Below, piece after piece: positions 55,711 to 64,000 of a stretch of DNA of 64,000 nt. This DNA is from Nocardioides ungokensis (GTDB taxonomy: Bacteria; Actinomycetota; Actinomycetes; Propionibacteriales; Nocardioidaceae): the NCBI RefSeq assembly GCF_013466985.1, contig NZ_CP059164.1, forward strand, positions 1,435,001 through 1,499,000, given 5' to 3'. A program made the translations under genes and the position numbers. Each line of letters starts with the position of its first letter. The stretch's first letter is position 1. Below the pieces are notes generated by a model. That model saw only the letters and a list, made by a program, of their open reading frames with translations, was not told the DNA's origin and made no database searches.

Positions 55711-56757
55711 ATGAGCATGCGCCCGGTGTACGCGCACGTGGGGTGCAGCAAGACGGGAACCTCGTCGTTCCAGGCCGGTCTGTGGGCCTCGGTCCAACGT
55801 CTCGAGGCGGCTGACGTCGGTGTCCCCTTCGTAGGCCGCCGAGCACACCGACGACGTCTGCTCGACCCGTTCGGCTGGCAGCCGGCGACGGGCTTCGCCG
55901 ACGGCTGGGACGACGCCGCGCTGGAGCAGACCCGCACACGACTGGCGAACGCCCGTGGCCACCGCGTCCTGATCAGCAACGAGGACCTCATGGAGCTCCC
56001 CGCTCGAGGGGTCGACCGTTTCCAGGAGCTGACCGCGGCTGCCGGGCTGGAGCTCCACCTTGTCGTCACACTCCGGGACTGGGCACAGCAGATCCCGTCG
56101 GAGTACCAACAGTTCCTGCGGCACGGGATGCACGAGCCCTACCTCGATTTCATCCGCCAGGTGCGAGACCGGGAGGGGCGATGGGGGGAGCACTTCTGGC
56201 GACGCCAGGACCCCGTGGACATCCAGCGCCGCTGGAGCGCGGTTGACGCCGACCGGATCACCTTCGTCGTCGTGCCCAGCTACTCCGCAGATCCGGGCGG
56301 TGTCTTCCGGCTCATGAACGAGGCACTCGGGCTCGATCCCGGGTTGATCGGGCAACCGGGCCACGCGGTCAACACCTCACACGGTGTGATCGAGGCCGAG
56401 GTGTTCCGTCGCATCAACGCCGCGCTTCCAGAAGCGTTCGACGACTACTCGGAGGCCTACCGCCAACTGGTCCGACGCCCACTCACCACCGGCGTGCTGC
56501 CCACGGAGGCGAGCGCGCGGCTCGAGCTGCCCGTCACGGAGCTCACCTGGGTCCAGGAACGGAGTCAAGAAGCCGTCATCGAGATCCGCACGAGCGGCTG
56601 CAAGGTCATGGGCGAGCTCGACGCTCTCATCCCCACGGAGGAGCGGACCTCTCCTTACACGCCCGTGGACGACGCCGACGTCGCCCGAGCCGCGGTGGAG
56701 ACCTTCGCGCGGTTTGCCGAGCGGGCTCGTCGGCGCGAACGCAAGGCTTACGTGTGA
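55711..56757 (+). CDS. sulfotransferase-like protein 2
   Basis: ATG 55711 has GGAG five bases upstream and is better than GTG 55705. The 348-aa protein carries the nucleotide loop HVGCSKTGTSSFQ and a second motif, LVVTLRDWAQQIPSEYQQF, near residue 120. It is more distant from its two neighbours than they are from each other (its 3'-phosphate site is RDWAQQ instead of RDLNR). Its stop overlaps the start of the third gene by 4 nt, so they are co-translated. Confidence 0.75.
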   Translation: MSMRPVYAHVGCSKTGTSSFQAGLWASVQRLEAADVGVPFVGRRAHRRRLLDPFGWQPATGFADGWDDAALEQTRTRLANARGHRVLISNEDLMELPARGVDRFQELTAAAGLELHLVVTLRDWAQQIPSEYQQFLRHGMHEPYLDFIRQVRDREGRWGEHFWRRQDPVDIQRRWSAVDADRITFVVVPSYSADPGGVFRLMNEALGLDPGLIGQPGHAVNTSHGVIEAEVFRRINAALPEAFDDYSEAYRQLVRRPLTTGVLPTEASARLELPVTELTWVQERSQEAVIEIRTSGCKVMGELDALIPTEERTSPYTPVDDADVARAAVETFARFAERARRRERKAYV

Positions 56758-57905
56758 CGAGCGCAGGTTCGTTGGCCCGAGGTCAGGTCGTTCTTCATGT
56801 CGGGACCATGAAGTCGGGAACCACCAGCATCCAAGCGCTTCTCTTCGATCAACGACAGGCTCTGGCCGACAGAGGGGTGCTTGCCCTGGGGAGTCGTTGG
56901 ACCGATCAGGTCCAGGGTGTCCGCGAGCTCATCGCCAGTCCGGAGGCTCCCGGGAGGTCCTGGCTGCGGTTGGTGGAGCAGGCGCAGGGGTGGCCGGGCT
57001 CCTCGGTCATCTCGATGGAGTTCCTGGGTCCGTTCATCCCACGCCGGGTCAAGGCAGCGGTGGCGAGCTTCGGGGACCTGCCCGTCCATGTGGTGATCAC
57101 CGCACGGGACCTGAACCGGTCCGTTCCGTCGCTGTGGCAGGAGGCCGTCCAGAACGGGAGAGCCTGGTCCTGGGCCGACTATCGGGCGGATGCCAAGGAC
57201 GCACGTCCGTGGCAGACACCTTCGCCGGTCATGCCCTCCGGACCGGGCCGGACGTTCTGGCGGCAGCAGGATGCGCACCGCATCGTCTCGCGTTGGGCGG
57301 ACGTCGTGGGCCCGAGTCGGGTCACTGTGGTGACCTTGCCGCCACCCGGAGCACCCTCCCGCACCCTGACCGAACGTTTCGGGCAGGCGGTGGGCTTCGT
57401 GACCGACGATCTCGTGGTTCCGGAACCCAAGAACACCACGCTCGGGGCGGCATCCGTGCAGCTCCTCCAGCGCCTCAACACCCGTCTCGCCGAGCGCGGT
57501 CTCGGGGGCACCGACGCCAGGTCGCTGCGCAAAGGAGTGTTGGCGAAACGGGTTCTCAGCTCTCGTCGAGGCGAGGAGCAGCGGATCGGTCTCGAGGTGC
57601 AGCCATGGCTCGCGGAGACCTCTGCGCAGATGGTCGAGCGGCTTCGGGGGACAGGGGTCAACCTGGTGGGTGACTGGGCGGACCTGGCGCCGGTGCCCGT
57701 CGCAGGCGTCGATCCCGCAGAGACTCCCGGAGCCGAGCTCGTCGCGGCAGCCCGGTGCGGGTTCGAGGGGTTGTACAAGCGCCTGCGGCAACGGCGAGTG
57801 ACTGTGATGCTCCCGAACTGGCCAACCGCGCCTGGCCCGTCCGAGGCTGTCGATGCCCTCGCCGACCTGGTGGTCGCCGGCGCGACATCGAAGGTTCGGA
57901 CCTGA
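56754..57905 (+). CDS. sulfotransferase-like protein 3
   Basis: The 383-aa protein starts at GTG 56754 (GTGA overlap). Motifs: HVGTMKSGTTSIQALLFDQR near the N-terminus and VITARDLNRSVPSLWQE near residue 118. The central FWRQQDAHRIVSRWADVVG and TVVTLPPPGAP segments are shared with protein 1, showing recent duplication. It is probably a PAPS-dependent sulfotransferase acting in the same pathway. The three genes end about 46 bp before a converging YCII gene. Confidence 0.75.
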   Translation: MTSAGSLARGQVVLHVGTMKSGTTSIQALLFDQRQALADRGVLALGSRWTDQVQGVRELIASPEAPGRSWLRLVEQAQGWPGSSVISMEFLGPFIPRRVKAAVASFGDLPVHVVITARDLNRSVPSLWQEAVQNGRAWSWADYRADAKDARPWQTPSPVMPSGPGRTFWRQQDAHRIVSRWADVVGPSRVTVVTLPPPGAPSRTLTERFGQAVGFVTDDLVVPEPKNTTLGAASVQLLQRLNTRLAERGLGGTDARSLRKGVLAKRVLSSRRGEEQRIGLEVQPWLAETSAQMVERLRGTGVNLVGDWADLAPVPVAGVDPAETPGAELVAAARCGFEGLYKRLRQRRVTVMLPNWPTAPGPSEAVDALADLVVAGATSKVRT

Positions 57906-57951
57906 GCCGGCTCCTTCGCCGAGGCTAGGCCAAGCTGCCGGGCCGACCCGG

Positions 57952-58317
57952 TCAATCAGTCTCTGGTAGTCGCATGGGGACCTGGAAGGGCCGCACCTCC
58001 TGCGGCCATCCGCAGGCCACCGCGATCCTTCCCGCCCACGCCCGGGCCTCCTCCTCGTCGGCCACGTCTACGACGGCGAAGCCGCCGAGGTGCTCCTTGG
58101 TCTCCACGTACGGACCGTCGGTGAACACCGGTGTGCCGCTCGACGCGTCGACGCTGAACACGGGTGCATCGATGTCGAGACCGCCGGTGAAGATGAGGAC
58201 CCCGGCAGCCTTCATCTCCGCGATCAGAGGCCTGAGCGTCCTGGACTTCTCACGCAGCTCCTCGTCCGTGTGGTCGGGCACCCACTCGTCGTTGAAGGCG
58301 ATGAGGTACTCGGACAT
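57952..58317 (-). CDS. YCII-related (DGPF-type) protein
   Basis: ATG 58317 is preceded by AGGAGGAGA. The 121-aa protein shows the YCII/DGPF pattern: YLIAFNDEWVPDHTDEELR, VLIFTGGLDIDAPVFSVD, FTDGPYVETKEHLGGFAVV and the final DEEEARAWAGRIA helix. Such small ferredoxin-like proteins are often encoded beside ECF sigma factors; their reaction is not firmly established. Monocistronic by the look of its surroundings. Confidence 0.85.
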   Translation of the reverse strand: MSEYLIAFNDEWVPDHTDEELREKSRTLRPLIAEMKAAGVLIFTGGLDIDAPVFSVDASSGTPVFTDGPYVETKEHLGGFAVVDVADEEEARAWAGRIAVACGWPQEVRPFQVPMRLPETD

Positions 58318-58456
58318 GTCTCCTCCTGACGGGGTGACACTTGCGGCCACCTCCATCTTCTCCACGAACGGCGGCAGCCCGATTCGACGCAGGAAACGAC
58401 ACGGTACGCGGCGCCGCAGGCTCGTCGGTGCGGGTGCAGCATGCCTTGCGGGCGTC

Positions 58457-58987
58457 CTACGACTGTGTGCCGTCCACCCATCTCTGCAGCGATCCGTCGA
58501 AGGGCCAGTCGGCGTTGGTGTACCGCGCAGCGGCGGTGGCGATACCAGACCAGGCGCCCGACACGATGTGACCGGGGTAGCCCATCGTATGGGCGCGTTC
58601 GTGGAACTGGCTTGCATCGCGGAGCGCCAGATCGTCGCTGCTGATCTCGAGGTCCAGGTCGAGGTCGACCCATCCGATCTCGGCGGTTCCGCGCGGCGCC
58701 TCGAAGGCAGCCGCGGCGTGAACCTTGTAGCCGCAGAGCGACCGGGATACGTCCAGGTACCCGCAGAGGACCCACCACTCGCCGGGGACTGCGACCCACA
58801 GCTCGTCGGAACCCACGACCTCGATCGCGCCCGAGCGAGGGCGCTCGCGGCGGCTGCCAGTGCGGACGAGCCAGGCCGATGGTTCGCCAGGAACGGCCAG
58901 CGGGGACGCAGTGTCCAGTGCCGACACGGCCCCGTCCCACTTGCGCTTCACCACCCGCACGGTCGCAGTCGGTGCCGAGTCGGTCAC
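58457..58987 (-). CDS. DUF402 domain protein
   Basis: The 176-aa cytoplasmic protein begins with ATVRVVKRKWDGAVSALDTA and has a beta-rich core WWVLCGYLDVSRSLCGYKVH followed by EIGWVDLDLDLEISSDDLAL and DASQFHERAHTMGYP. This matches the DUF402/FomD-like barrel, whose best-known members are nucleotide-diphosphate hydrolases or fosfomycin-pathway proteins. The metal-binding acidic cluster DLDLDLE is present. Start GTG 58987. Function here is not known. Confidence 0.75.
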   Translation of the reverse strand: MTDSAPTATVRVVKRKWDGAVSALDTASPLAVPGEPSAWLVRTGSRRERPRSGAIEVVGSDELWVAVPGEWWVLCGYLDVSRSLCGYKVHAAAAFEAPRGTAEIGWVDLDLDLEISSDDLALRDASQFHERAHTMGYPGHIVSGAWSGIATAAARYTNADWPFDGSLQRWVDGTQS

Positions 58988-59427
58988 GAGCCCAGAATGC
59001 CCGGTTCAGCCGCAATGGGGCAATGCGCGAAGGCGTTCAGGAGGTCAGTGGCGGAAGGTGGTCTGGGCCCGCACATCGGCTACGCCCGGTCGGCCGCGGT
59101 CTTCGCGTCAGTCCGCGGCTTCCCATAGCTACCCCGTACTCCTGGTAACCAGCCTGCACTTGGTCAGCGCCCGGCTGGGTCAAGGGAGCTTGTTCGATCG
59201 CGTGGGAGGCGGCCCCGCAACGTTCACCGCGACGTCGGCCGGAGGTTGGTGCTCGTTGGCCGTCGGCGGGCTGAATGGGTGTCGCGCCAGCTTCCCGGCG
59301 CATGAGAGCCCCGCCCGGGTTGAGGTGTAGCTGTCCACCTCGATCCAGAGGCGGGGTCCTTCAATTTCCTGGCGCTCGCCGCGGACGGGGCGGAGCGCCG
59401 CCCGCAGCGGACCGTCACCCCAGGCGG
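58988..59427. other. 440-bp stretch without a supported gene
   Basis: Short frames on both strands lack ribosome binding sites and family patterns. A minus-strand frame (59180-59431) contains GPRLWIEVDSYTSTRAG and could be a fragment, but I cannot support it as a gene. It holds the promoter of the DUF402 gene on its left side. Confidence 0.3.
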
Positions 59428-59804
59428 TCACGCGGCGAGAAGGAGAAGGCTGATCGTCAACATCACCACGGCGGTCGCGCCGTGGACGCCGTAGACGGCG
59501 GTCTTGGGTCCGTTGCTGCGCAGCACGATCGCCGCGTCCCCGATGGGTACACCTGTGGCAACGAGCATGAGCCAGCCCAGAAGGTGGGGTGTGGCCCCGG
59601 CCAGCAGGACCAGGATGAAGAGTCCGAAGGCGATGTCGCGTACAGCCTTGACGGTCAGCCAGGCGTGGAAGCTGCGGTCCTCGGTGGGCGTGTCGGGGAT
59701 GCCGAAGCCGGTCGCCGCATGGGGCGCCAGAAAGCGTATGTACCCATGAGGACGATGCTGACGCCGATCAGTCCGGCGAGCGCGGTGGCGGTACTGGTGA
59801 GCAT
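59428..59804 (-). pseudogene. DUF4267-like four-helix membrane protein, one frameshift
   Basis: ATG 59804 opens LTSTATALAGLIGVSIVLMG. A missing C near 59730 breaks the frame, after which APHAATGFGIPDTPTEDRSF, HAWLTVKAVRDIAFGLFIL, LGWLMLVATGVPIGDA and a final helix TAVVMLTISLLLLAA follow. The VKxxRDxxxG and GDAxIVLRSNG motifs are typical of the DUF4267 family of small membrane proteins. The restored length is about 125 aa. It lies downstream of the cupin gene and is probably co-regulated with it by the divergent ArsR-type regulator. Confidence 0.7.
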
Positions 59805-59814
59805 GCTTGTTCTG

Positions 59815-59830
59815 CCTTTCGATAGAAAGG
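59815..59830. promoter_or_regulatory. palindrome between the cupin and DUF4267 genes
   Basis: CCTTTC-GATA-GAAAGG is a 6-bp perfect inverted repeat 11 bases before the DUF4267 start and 51 bases after the cupin stop. It could be an operator or a processing hairpin. Its AT-containing arms stand out in this GC-rich sequence. Confidence 0.4.
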
Positions 59831-59880
59831 TTGGTCAGGGGCGCTGAAGGAGGGCAGTGAGCTCGCCGTGGTTGGTCCCG

Positions 59881-60354
59881 TCAGCGGTCCACGTCCTCGA
59901 CGAAGTGGTTGTCGTGGGCTTCGTGAAGCCGGTCCATGTCTTGCGCCTTCACGTGAGCGATCTGCGCGAAGTAGTCCTCGCGAGGTACGCCAGGCGAGAG
60001 GATCATGAGGAGAGTGGCTGGCTCGTCGTGGTTCTTGCGGATTGCGTGCACCACACCGGTCTTGGCGTGCGCGGTCTGGTCCGGAAGCAGTGTTCGCCAC
60101 GCCCGTCCGTCGAAGAAGTCGACCTCGCCTTCTTCCACGATGAAGGTCTCGCTGAAGGTCGTGTGGAAGTGCGGGGAGGGTCCGCAGCTCGAGGGCGACA
60201 TGCGCCAGCGGTAGGCGCTGACGGCCCCGTCGGTCTCCGCCGGGGCGGCGAGGACTTCGATGGAGGACCCGCCGGCGCCTAGGCGGATCTGACGGTCGTC
60301 GCGGACTTGGTCCGGTCGCATCGGGAACGCGGCCGTGAGTGTCATGTCGGTCAT
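59881..60354 (-). CDS. cupin-domain protein
   Basis: Taking ATG 60354 (MTDMTLTAAFPMRPD) gives 157 aa. The single cupin barrel shows GPSPHFHTTFSETFIVEEGE (the GxxxHxHxxxxE metal motif) followed by TGVVHAIRKNHDEPATLLMI (second His). It probably binds a metal and may be a small dioxygenase, isomerase or sugar-binding protein. The tail is His/Asp-rich (HVKAQDMDRLHEAHDNH). It is divergent from the ArsR-type regulator, with a 65-bp shared promoter region. Confidence 0.8.
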   Translation of the reverse strand: MTDMTLTAAFPMRPDQVRDDRQIRLGAGGSSIEVLAAPAETDGAVSAYRWRMSPSSCGPSPHFHTTFSETFIVEEGEVDFFDGRAWRTLLPDQTAHAKTGVVHAIRKNHDEPATLLMILSPGVPREDYFAQIAHVKAQDMDRLHEAHDNHFVEDVDR

Positions 60355-60419
60355 GGCCTGAGTCTCGGTTCCCAGCCGTTTGCTCGCGCTCACTTCGGCG
60401 GTGGCCTAACAATACGGCT

Positions 60420-61380
60420 GTGATTCGCTATCGCCTGGGGACCGGCGCTTCGAGCGTTCGGTGGGCCCTGTCCCCGATTCACGAGGTGGTCAGCCTTGCT
60501 CGCCTCTTGACCGAGCCGCGGCGTCACCCGGTCTACCACCAGTGGCTTCGTCGCCGTCGGCATGCTCTCTCGGGCCTGGACCTGGCCGCGCTGACGGTCT
60601 TCATGGCCGATGGTGCTTACCGGCCCGACTTCCTTGACCCATCGCCGGTCTCCAGCGAGCCGACGTTCGAGGAGGGCATGGCTGCGCTGCTCGCGGTGCC
60701 GACGGAGCAGGTGAACGCCGAGCTGGTCGACGCCGCGATCGGGCGGGACCCGCACGTGTTCCGGCGGTTGCTCGATGATCCCGACCGTGCCAGGTCGGAG
60801 GCGGGGGTTGCAGTGCGTCGCCTCTGGAAGGCAGCCGTGGAGCCGGAGTGGCCATCCATGCGGCAGGCGCTGCGGACCGAGATGCTGGACCGCGCCATCC
60901 AGGTCAGCCGCGAGGGGCTGCGAGCGGTCATTCCGCGTCTTCATCACTCCATGGCCTGCGAGGCCGACAGTTTCACCGTCGAGCGGGCGTCGAGGTCGAC
61001 ACCGACTGTCCCCCGGACTGATCCTCGTTCCGTCACTGTTCATCACAGACCGGGTGCAGTGCACCACCTCAGACCACTGGACTCCGGCGCTCTGCTACCC
61101 GGCGTCTGGGCGATACCTCTGGGCGGCACCGCCCACGCCGAAGTCCTTGGACCGGCTCCTGGGACCCACTCGAGCGAGGATCCTGGCCGCGCTCACCACT
61201 CCGCTGCAGACGACCGTGATCGCCAAGCTGGTGAATGTCACGCCCCCAACGGCCAGTGAACACCTTGCCATCCTGCGAGACGCCGGATTGATCGACAGCA
61301 GCCGGGCCGGCCGCACGGCCACCCACGAGCTCACCAACGTGGGACGTGTACTCCTGGACTCGGCCTCGCCGCGGCCATGA
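60420..61380 (+). pseudogene. ArsR-family regulator with DUF5937 N-terminal domain, two frameshifts
   Basis: GTG 60420 gives IRYRLGTGASSVRWALSPIH, then VVSLARLLTEPRRHP, the usual DUF5937 start. After AMACEADSFTVE-like sequence two one-base losses (near 60983 and 61008) are needed to reach GLILVPSLFITDR and the C-terminal winged helix: GPTRARILAALTTPLQTTVI, VTPPTASEHLAILRDAGLI and GRTATHELTNVG. The restored length is about 320 aa. It probably represses the divergent cupin/DUF4267 genes in response to a small ligand. Confidence 0.75.
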
Positions 61381-61383
61381 AGG

Positions 61384-62040
61384 GTGCGGCAGACGCCCGC
61401 TACCCGGATGCACCGATCTCGGCTGTACCCCGGTCAATGCGGCAGATCCGTGCGCGCCCGCGCGCACGCTATGCGGCAGATGAGGGCGTGCGGAGGTCGG
61501 TTTCGGTCACGAGCTATTGGGAAACATTGGACTGTGTTTGGGGGGAATCGAAGACACCGCTTGTTCTGGGCATCGCTGGCATGCCTTGCTCTCGGCCTTG
61601 TCTGCTTGATGCTGGCCGCCGGAGTCGGAAGCCCTGCCGCTGCCGGCGTGCTGTTCTTGGGTGCAATCGCTCTCCTGATCACGTCGGTGATGCTGAACCG
61701 GCGGGCGATACCGCCGGTGCCCGACCTGGCTCGGAGCAGCGTGGGTCGACTATCCCGTGATCGGGTGGTGAAGATCGACTTCAGTGTGGACGGGCGGCTG
61801 GCGCAGTTTCGCTGGAATCGCTTGACCGGGCGAGCAGAGCTTCGGTTCGACACAGAGCGAGTGACCCTTCAGAGCCCTTGGCACTTCTCTGCTCACTTCT
61901 CCCTCGAAACTGAGCGAGTTTGGCGCCACATCATCGGCCAGCAACTCGTCGAGATCGAAAAGCAGCGGCCCCGCACATTTGCTGGGTTCCGGCCCAATCT
62001 GTTCATCGTCCGGGTGGACGGAACCACGGTGCCGATCTGA
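61384..62040 (+). CDS. two-helix membrane protein, unknown function
   Basis: The conserved-looking part has two adjacent membrane helices (LFWASLACLALGLVCLMLAA and GVLFLGAIALLITSVML). A basic, beta-rich cytoplasmic domain follows: DRVVKIDFSVDGRLAQFRW, LRFDTERVTLQSPWHFSA and RPNLFIVRVDGTTV. The start is uncertain: ATG 61384 opens the frame, but ATG 61471 or GTG 61537 are more plausible because the first 45 residues are Arg-rich and unlike protein. No family is recognised. Confidence 0.5.
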   Translation: MRQTPATRMHRSRLYPGQCGRSVRARAHAMRQMRACGGRFRSRAIGKHWTVFGGNRRHRLFWASLACLALGLVCLMLAAGVGSPAAAGVLFLGAIALLITSVMLNRRAIPPVPDLARSSVGRLSRDRVVKIDFSVDGRLAQFRWNRLTGRAELRFDTERVTLQSPWHFSAHFSLETERVWRHIIGQQLVEIEKQRPRTFAGFRPNLFIVRVDGTTVPI

Positions 62041-62121
62041 CCCTTGGCGGGTGAGTGGCGCTGAGCAAGGGCCGGCATGCCGGATGGGCATGATCGCGCG
62101 CTATGCCGCAGATCCGATCAC

Positions 62122-62325
62122 TCACCCCACACTGACGTCGATGACGACATCTCGCCCGTCGACGTGCAGGTTTGCGCGGTCGGCACGGAACGGACCTGCG
62201 GGGTAGATCTCGCCGGGACGCTTCACGCGAACTACCCAGCCCAGGTCGCGGGCCTGTAGCTCGGCGTCCGCGACCGGAAGCCCTGCCAAGTGCTTGGGCA
62301 GTGGGCCGAGTTCGCCGGAAGCCAT
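62122..62325 (-). CDS. small I78-like peptidase-inhibitor protein
   Basis: ATG 62325 has GGGAGG five bases upstream. The 67-aa protein reads LAGLPVADAELQARDLGWVV and then FRADRANLHVDGRDVVIDVS. The short alpha/beta layout with a closing xRxDRxNxxVDG strand fits the I78 potato-inhibitor-like family. It is a likely cytoplasmic protease inhibitor, but the match is short. Monocistronic. Confidence 0.7.
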   Translation of the reverse strand: MASGELGPLPKHLAGLPVADAELQARDLGWVVRVKRPGEIYPAGPFRADRANLHVDGRDVVIDVSVG

Positions 62326-62477
62326 CGACGCCTCCCTTCAATTCGGCCATCGTAGAGCGAGCGTTCGCCCTCATCTCGGCAGATCCGGTCGGCTCCCGGT
62401 GTCAACAACCTCGTGAGGTGCAACACTCGGTTATGGCTGCGGAGGTCAGCGTGGTTGAACGGTGACGGGTGACTGGA

Positions 62478-63701
62478 TCACGAAGACTTCGCCGCCGTCG
62501 CTGGGCAGGCACCGGTGTTGCTGGTTGGTGTGCTGGTGTAGCCGCCGCTGGCCGTCACGCGGTCGCCTGCGCGAGCGACCTCGATCCCGGTCGAGTCGCT
62601 GATGACGAGGGTTCCGTGGTCAGCGATGGCGGCGGTGTATCCAGCGGGCCAGATGACGTAGGTGCGTGAGTTCCCGGGTCCGGCGAGGTAGGGGCAGGAG
62701 TCGTTGTCGACCGAGAGAAGTCCTGCGCCGGTGGCGAGCATGCTGGGGTCTCCGGGCCGCCAGTTGGAGGTCGGCAGGTTGGCGGGGTTGTTCATGCGGA
62801 CGCAGAGGTCGTTCGGTCCACAGGAGCCGTCCCGAGTGTCGGCCTGGACGAGCACGGTGACCGTCACGGCCGAACCCGTCGGGACGACGCTGCCGAACCC
62901 GGGCTCGACACCGGTGACACCGCCCCCGCAGTACGCGTTTGGCAGACAGGCGACCGTCGCTACCTTGCTGGCGAGCCCGGCCTTCTCCAGTGCGGCGCGG
63001 GCGTCGTCGGGAGTCGAGCCCGGCTTCACGTAGGGGACGGTGACCTGGTCGTCGGGCAGCACCGTGAGCGACCGACGGATCGCGGCGAGTCGGCTCTCGG
63101 CGTTGTCGCCGAGGACGGTGGCGGCGAAGTAGGCGTCGAGGTCGGGGATGGCAAACGTCTGCATGCACTGGGTGCTGCCGGTGTTGCCCGAGGTCGAGAA
63201 GGCTTGGAGACAGTTCGGGGCGTTCTCGACGACTTGGTGTCCGTCCATGCGTCCGGCGGACTGGAGGTCGTCGAGAGGAGTCTCGCTGTAGGCATGCGTG
63301 GCGATGGCCACCGACGAGACTTGCCACGTGCGCTCCCTGACGCAGCCCTGCGGCCCGAAGTAGACCGTGCCCTCGAACCGACCGTTGCAGGAGGCGGCGT
63401 TGTCGGCCCAGGACGTGGGCACAGCGACCGCAACGTGCCCGATGCCGACCAGCCGAGTGCCCGGGACGGTGCCGTCGGCGACCATTCCGGAGTGGTCCTG
63501 CTGTCCGCCGCCGAGCACCTGGGTGCCGAGGGCCCCGACGCCCAGGGTGAGCACGGTAGCGGCCGCAACGGACCCCACGGCGGTGCGGCGCTGACGGCGC
63601 TTCGCGGCCCGCCCGGCGGTCAGGAGGTCGCCGATGGGGGCGTGTCCGGTGGGGATGTCGTCCCAGAGTCGGTCGAGGGTGGCGGGGGTCTTCTCGGTCA
63701 T
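62478..63701 (-). CDS. PASTA-domain membrane protein encoded with an ECF sigma factor
   Basis: ATG 63701 overlaps the sigma-factor stop by 4 nt (ATGA). The 407-aa protein has a cytoplasmic N-terminus (TLDRLWDDIPTGHAPIGDLL), one membrane helix (VGSVAAATVLTLGVGALG) and an extracytoplasmic part. Near residue 215 a PASTA-like repeat begins (VTVPYVKPGSTPDDARAALE, then KAGLASKVATV). Four Cys occur in pairs (CLPNAYC, CGPNDLC). It takes the place of an anti-sigma factor or a sensor and may bind muropeptides. Confidence 0.7.
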   Translation of the reverse strand: MTEKTPATLDRLWDDIPTGHAPIGDLLTAGRAAKRRQRRTAVGSVAAATVLTLGVGALGTQVLGGGQQDHSGMVADGTVPGTRLVGIGHVAVAVPTSWADNAASCNGRFEGTVYFGPQGCVRERTWQVSSVAIATHAYSETPLDDLQSAGRMDGHQVVENAPNCLQAFSTSGNTGSTQCMQTFAIPDLDAYFAATVLGDNAESRLAAIRRSLTVLPDDQVTVPYVKPGSTPDDARAALEKAGLASKVATVACLPNAYCGGGVTGVEPGFGSVVPTGSAVTVTVLVQADTRDGSCGPNDLCVRMNNPANLPTSNWRPGDPSMLATGAGLLSVDNDSCPYLAGPGNSRTYVIWPAGYTAAIADHGTLVISDSTGIEVARAGDRVTASGGYTSTPTSNTGACPATAAKSS

Positions 63702-64000
63702 GACTGGGTCCCTTCGGCAAGGTCGACCAGGTGGGTGTTCGTGGCGAGTTGGGCGAGAGCGCGGGAGAGGCGGCTCTTCACGGTGCCGGGGGCGATGTTG
63801 AGGACCTGTGCGGTCTGCTGCTCGCTCAGGTGGGCGTAGTAGCGCAGCACGACGACCTCCCGGTTGACCTTGCTGAGGTCCGCCAGTGCTCGGTGCACGG
63901 CGTCGGCGGTCTCGACAGCGTCGGTCGCCTCGGTCCCGGCGGGTTGGTCCGGCAGCGTCTGGGTGGGCTGTTCGCCCCACCAACGGCGGCGTCGGCTGTC
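63698..64000 (-). CDS. SigE-family ECF sigma factor, 3' part (cut by window end)
   Basis: About 100 C-terminal residues are visible. Sigma-70 region 4 is clear: LADLSKVNREVVVLRYYAHL, SEQQTAQVLNIAPGTVKSRL and SRALAQL. Just before it lies RRRRWWGEQPTQTLPDQ, the usual linker of SigE-type extracytoplasmic-function sigma factors. Region 2 lies beyond the window. It probably directs transcription of envelope genes and is controlled by its co-transcribed PASTA membrane protein. Confidence 0.8.
   Translation of the reverse strand, partial: DSRRRRWWGEQPTQTLPDQPAGTEATDAVETADAVHRALADLSKVNREVVVLRYYAHLSEQQTAQVLNIAPGTVKSRLSRALAQLATNTHLVDLAEGTQS

Noticed and set aside
59180..59431. 83-aa minus-strand frame before DUF4267
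   Set aside because: Only one stretch looks protein-like; no start signal and no family.
1..64000. tRNA, rRNA and CRISPR arrays
   Set aside because: No cloverleaf-like tRNA, rRNA segment or regularly spaced direct repeats were seen on reading both strands.

Overview
The window is high-GC DNA with frequent GTG starts, purine-rich ribosome binding sites, an Lsr2-type nucleoid protein, a SigE-type ECF sigma factor, DUF4913 and SCO6880-type conjugation proteins and a DUF5937/ArsR regulator. Together these point to an actinobacterium, most likely Nocardioides or a close relative; the genus is an inference. No rRNA, tRNA or CRISPR array was seen.

Layout. (1) 1-10.3 kb: a Tc-toxin-like locus with a very large TcA-type protein carrying peptidoglycan-binding repeats at its N-terminus. 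A frameshift separates its TcB-binding end, and a small nucleotidyltransferase overlaps the 3' end. (2) 10.4-20.1 kb: an accessory region of short unrelated genes on both strands. It includes three HEPN-like proteins that each carry an R-x4-H motif, an Lsr2-like protein and an EEP-type nuclease. Between the genes lie six same-strand copies of a 15-nt motif, GCGGCGGTNDGACRC, most of them inside imperfect hairpins. This array is the best candidate here for an undescribed system. (3) 20.1-29.0 kb, minus strand: a tightly overlapping type IV secretion (conjugation) operon with coupling protein, ATPase, SCO6880-like protein, VirB6-like protein, pilin-like protein, M23 hydrolase and a VirB8-like candidate. 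(4) 29.2-31.3 kb: phoD and a STAS protein. (5) 31.6-38.8 kb, plus strand: a second T4SS gene set (pilin-like, small membrane protein, full-length VirB4, VirB6-like, large M23/lytic protein). No relaxase or integrase is visible.

(6) 40.5-54.5 kb: a phosphate-acquisition locus. A PHO-box-like direct repeat precedes pstC and pstA. They are followed by two membrane-anchored PstS-like proteins, a sortase-fold protein without the catalytic His and Cys, a PstS with Ig-like repeats, pstB, a lytic transglycosylase and a YncE/phosphoesterase fusion. (7) 54.6-57.9 kb: three tandem sulfotransferase-like genes. (8) 57.9-64 kb: small metabolic and regulatory genes (YCII-like, DUF402, DUF4267, cupin, ArsR) and a sigma factor/PASTA membrane protein pair cut by the window end.

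Quality warning: at least 25 single-base frameshifts interrupt clearly homologous reading frames, and nearly all look like one-base deletions. Eighteen of them fall between 43.8 and 52.1 kb, while pstC, pstA and the whole second T4SS set are intact. The simplest explanation is consensus error of a draft or long-read assembly, with local decay of the pst locus as the alternative. Broken genes are given their full reconstructed span.
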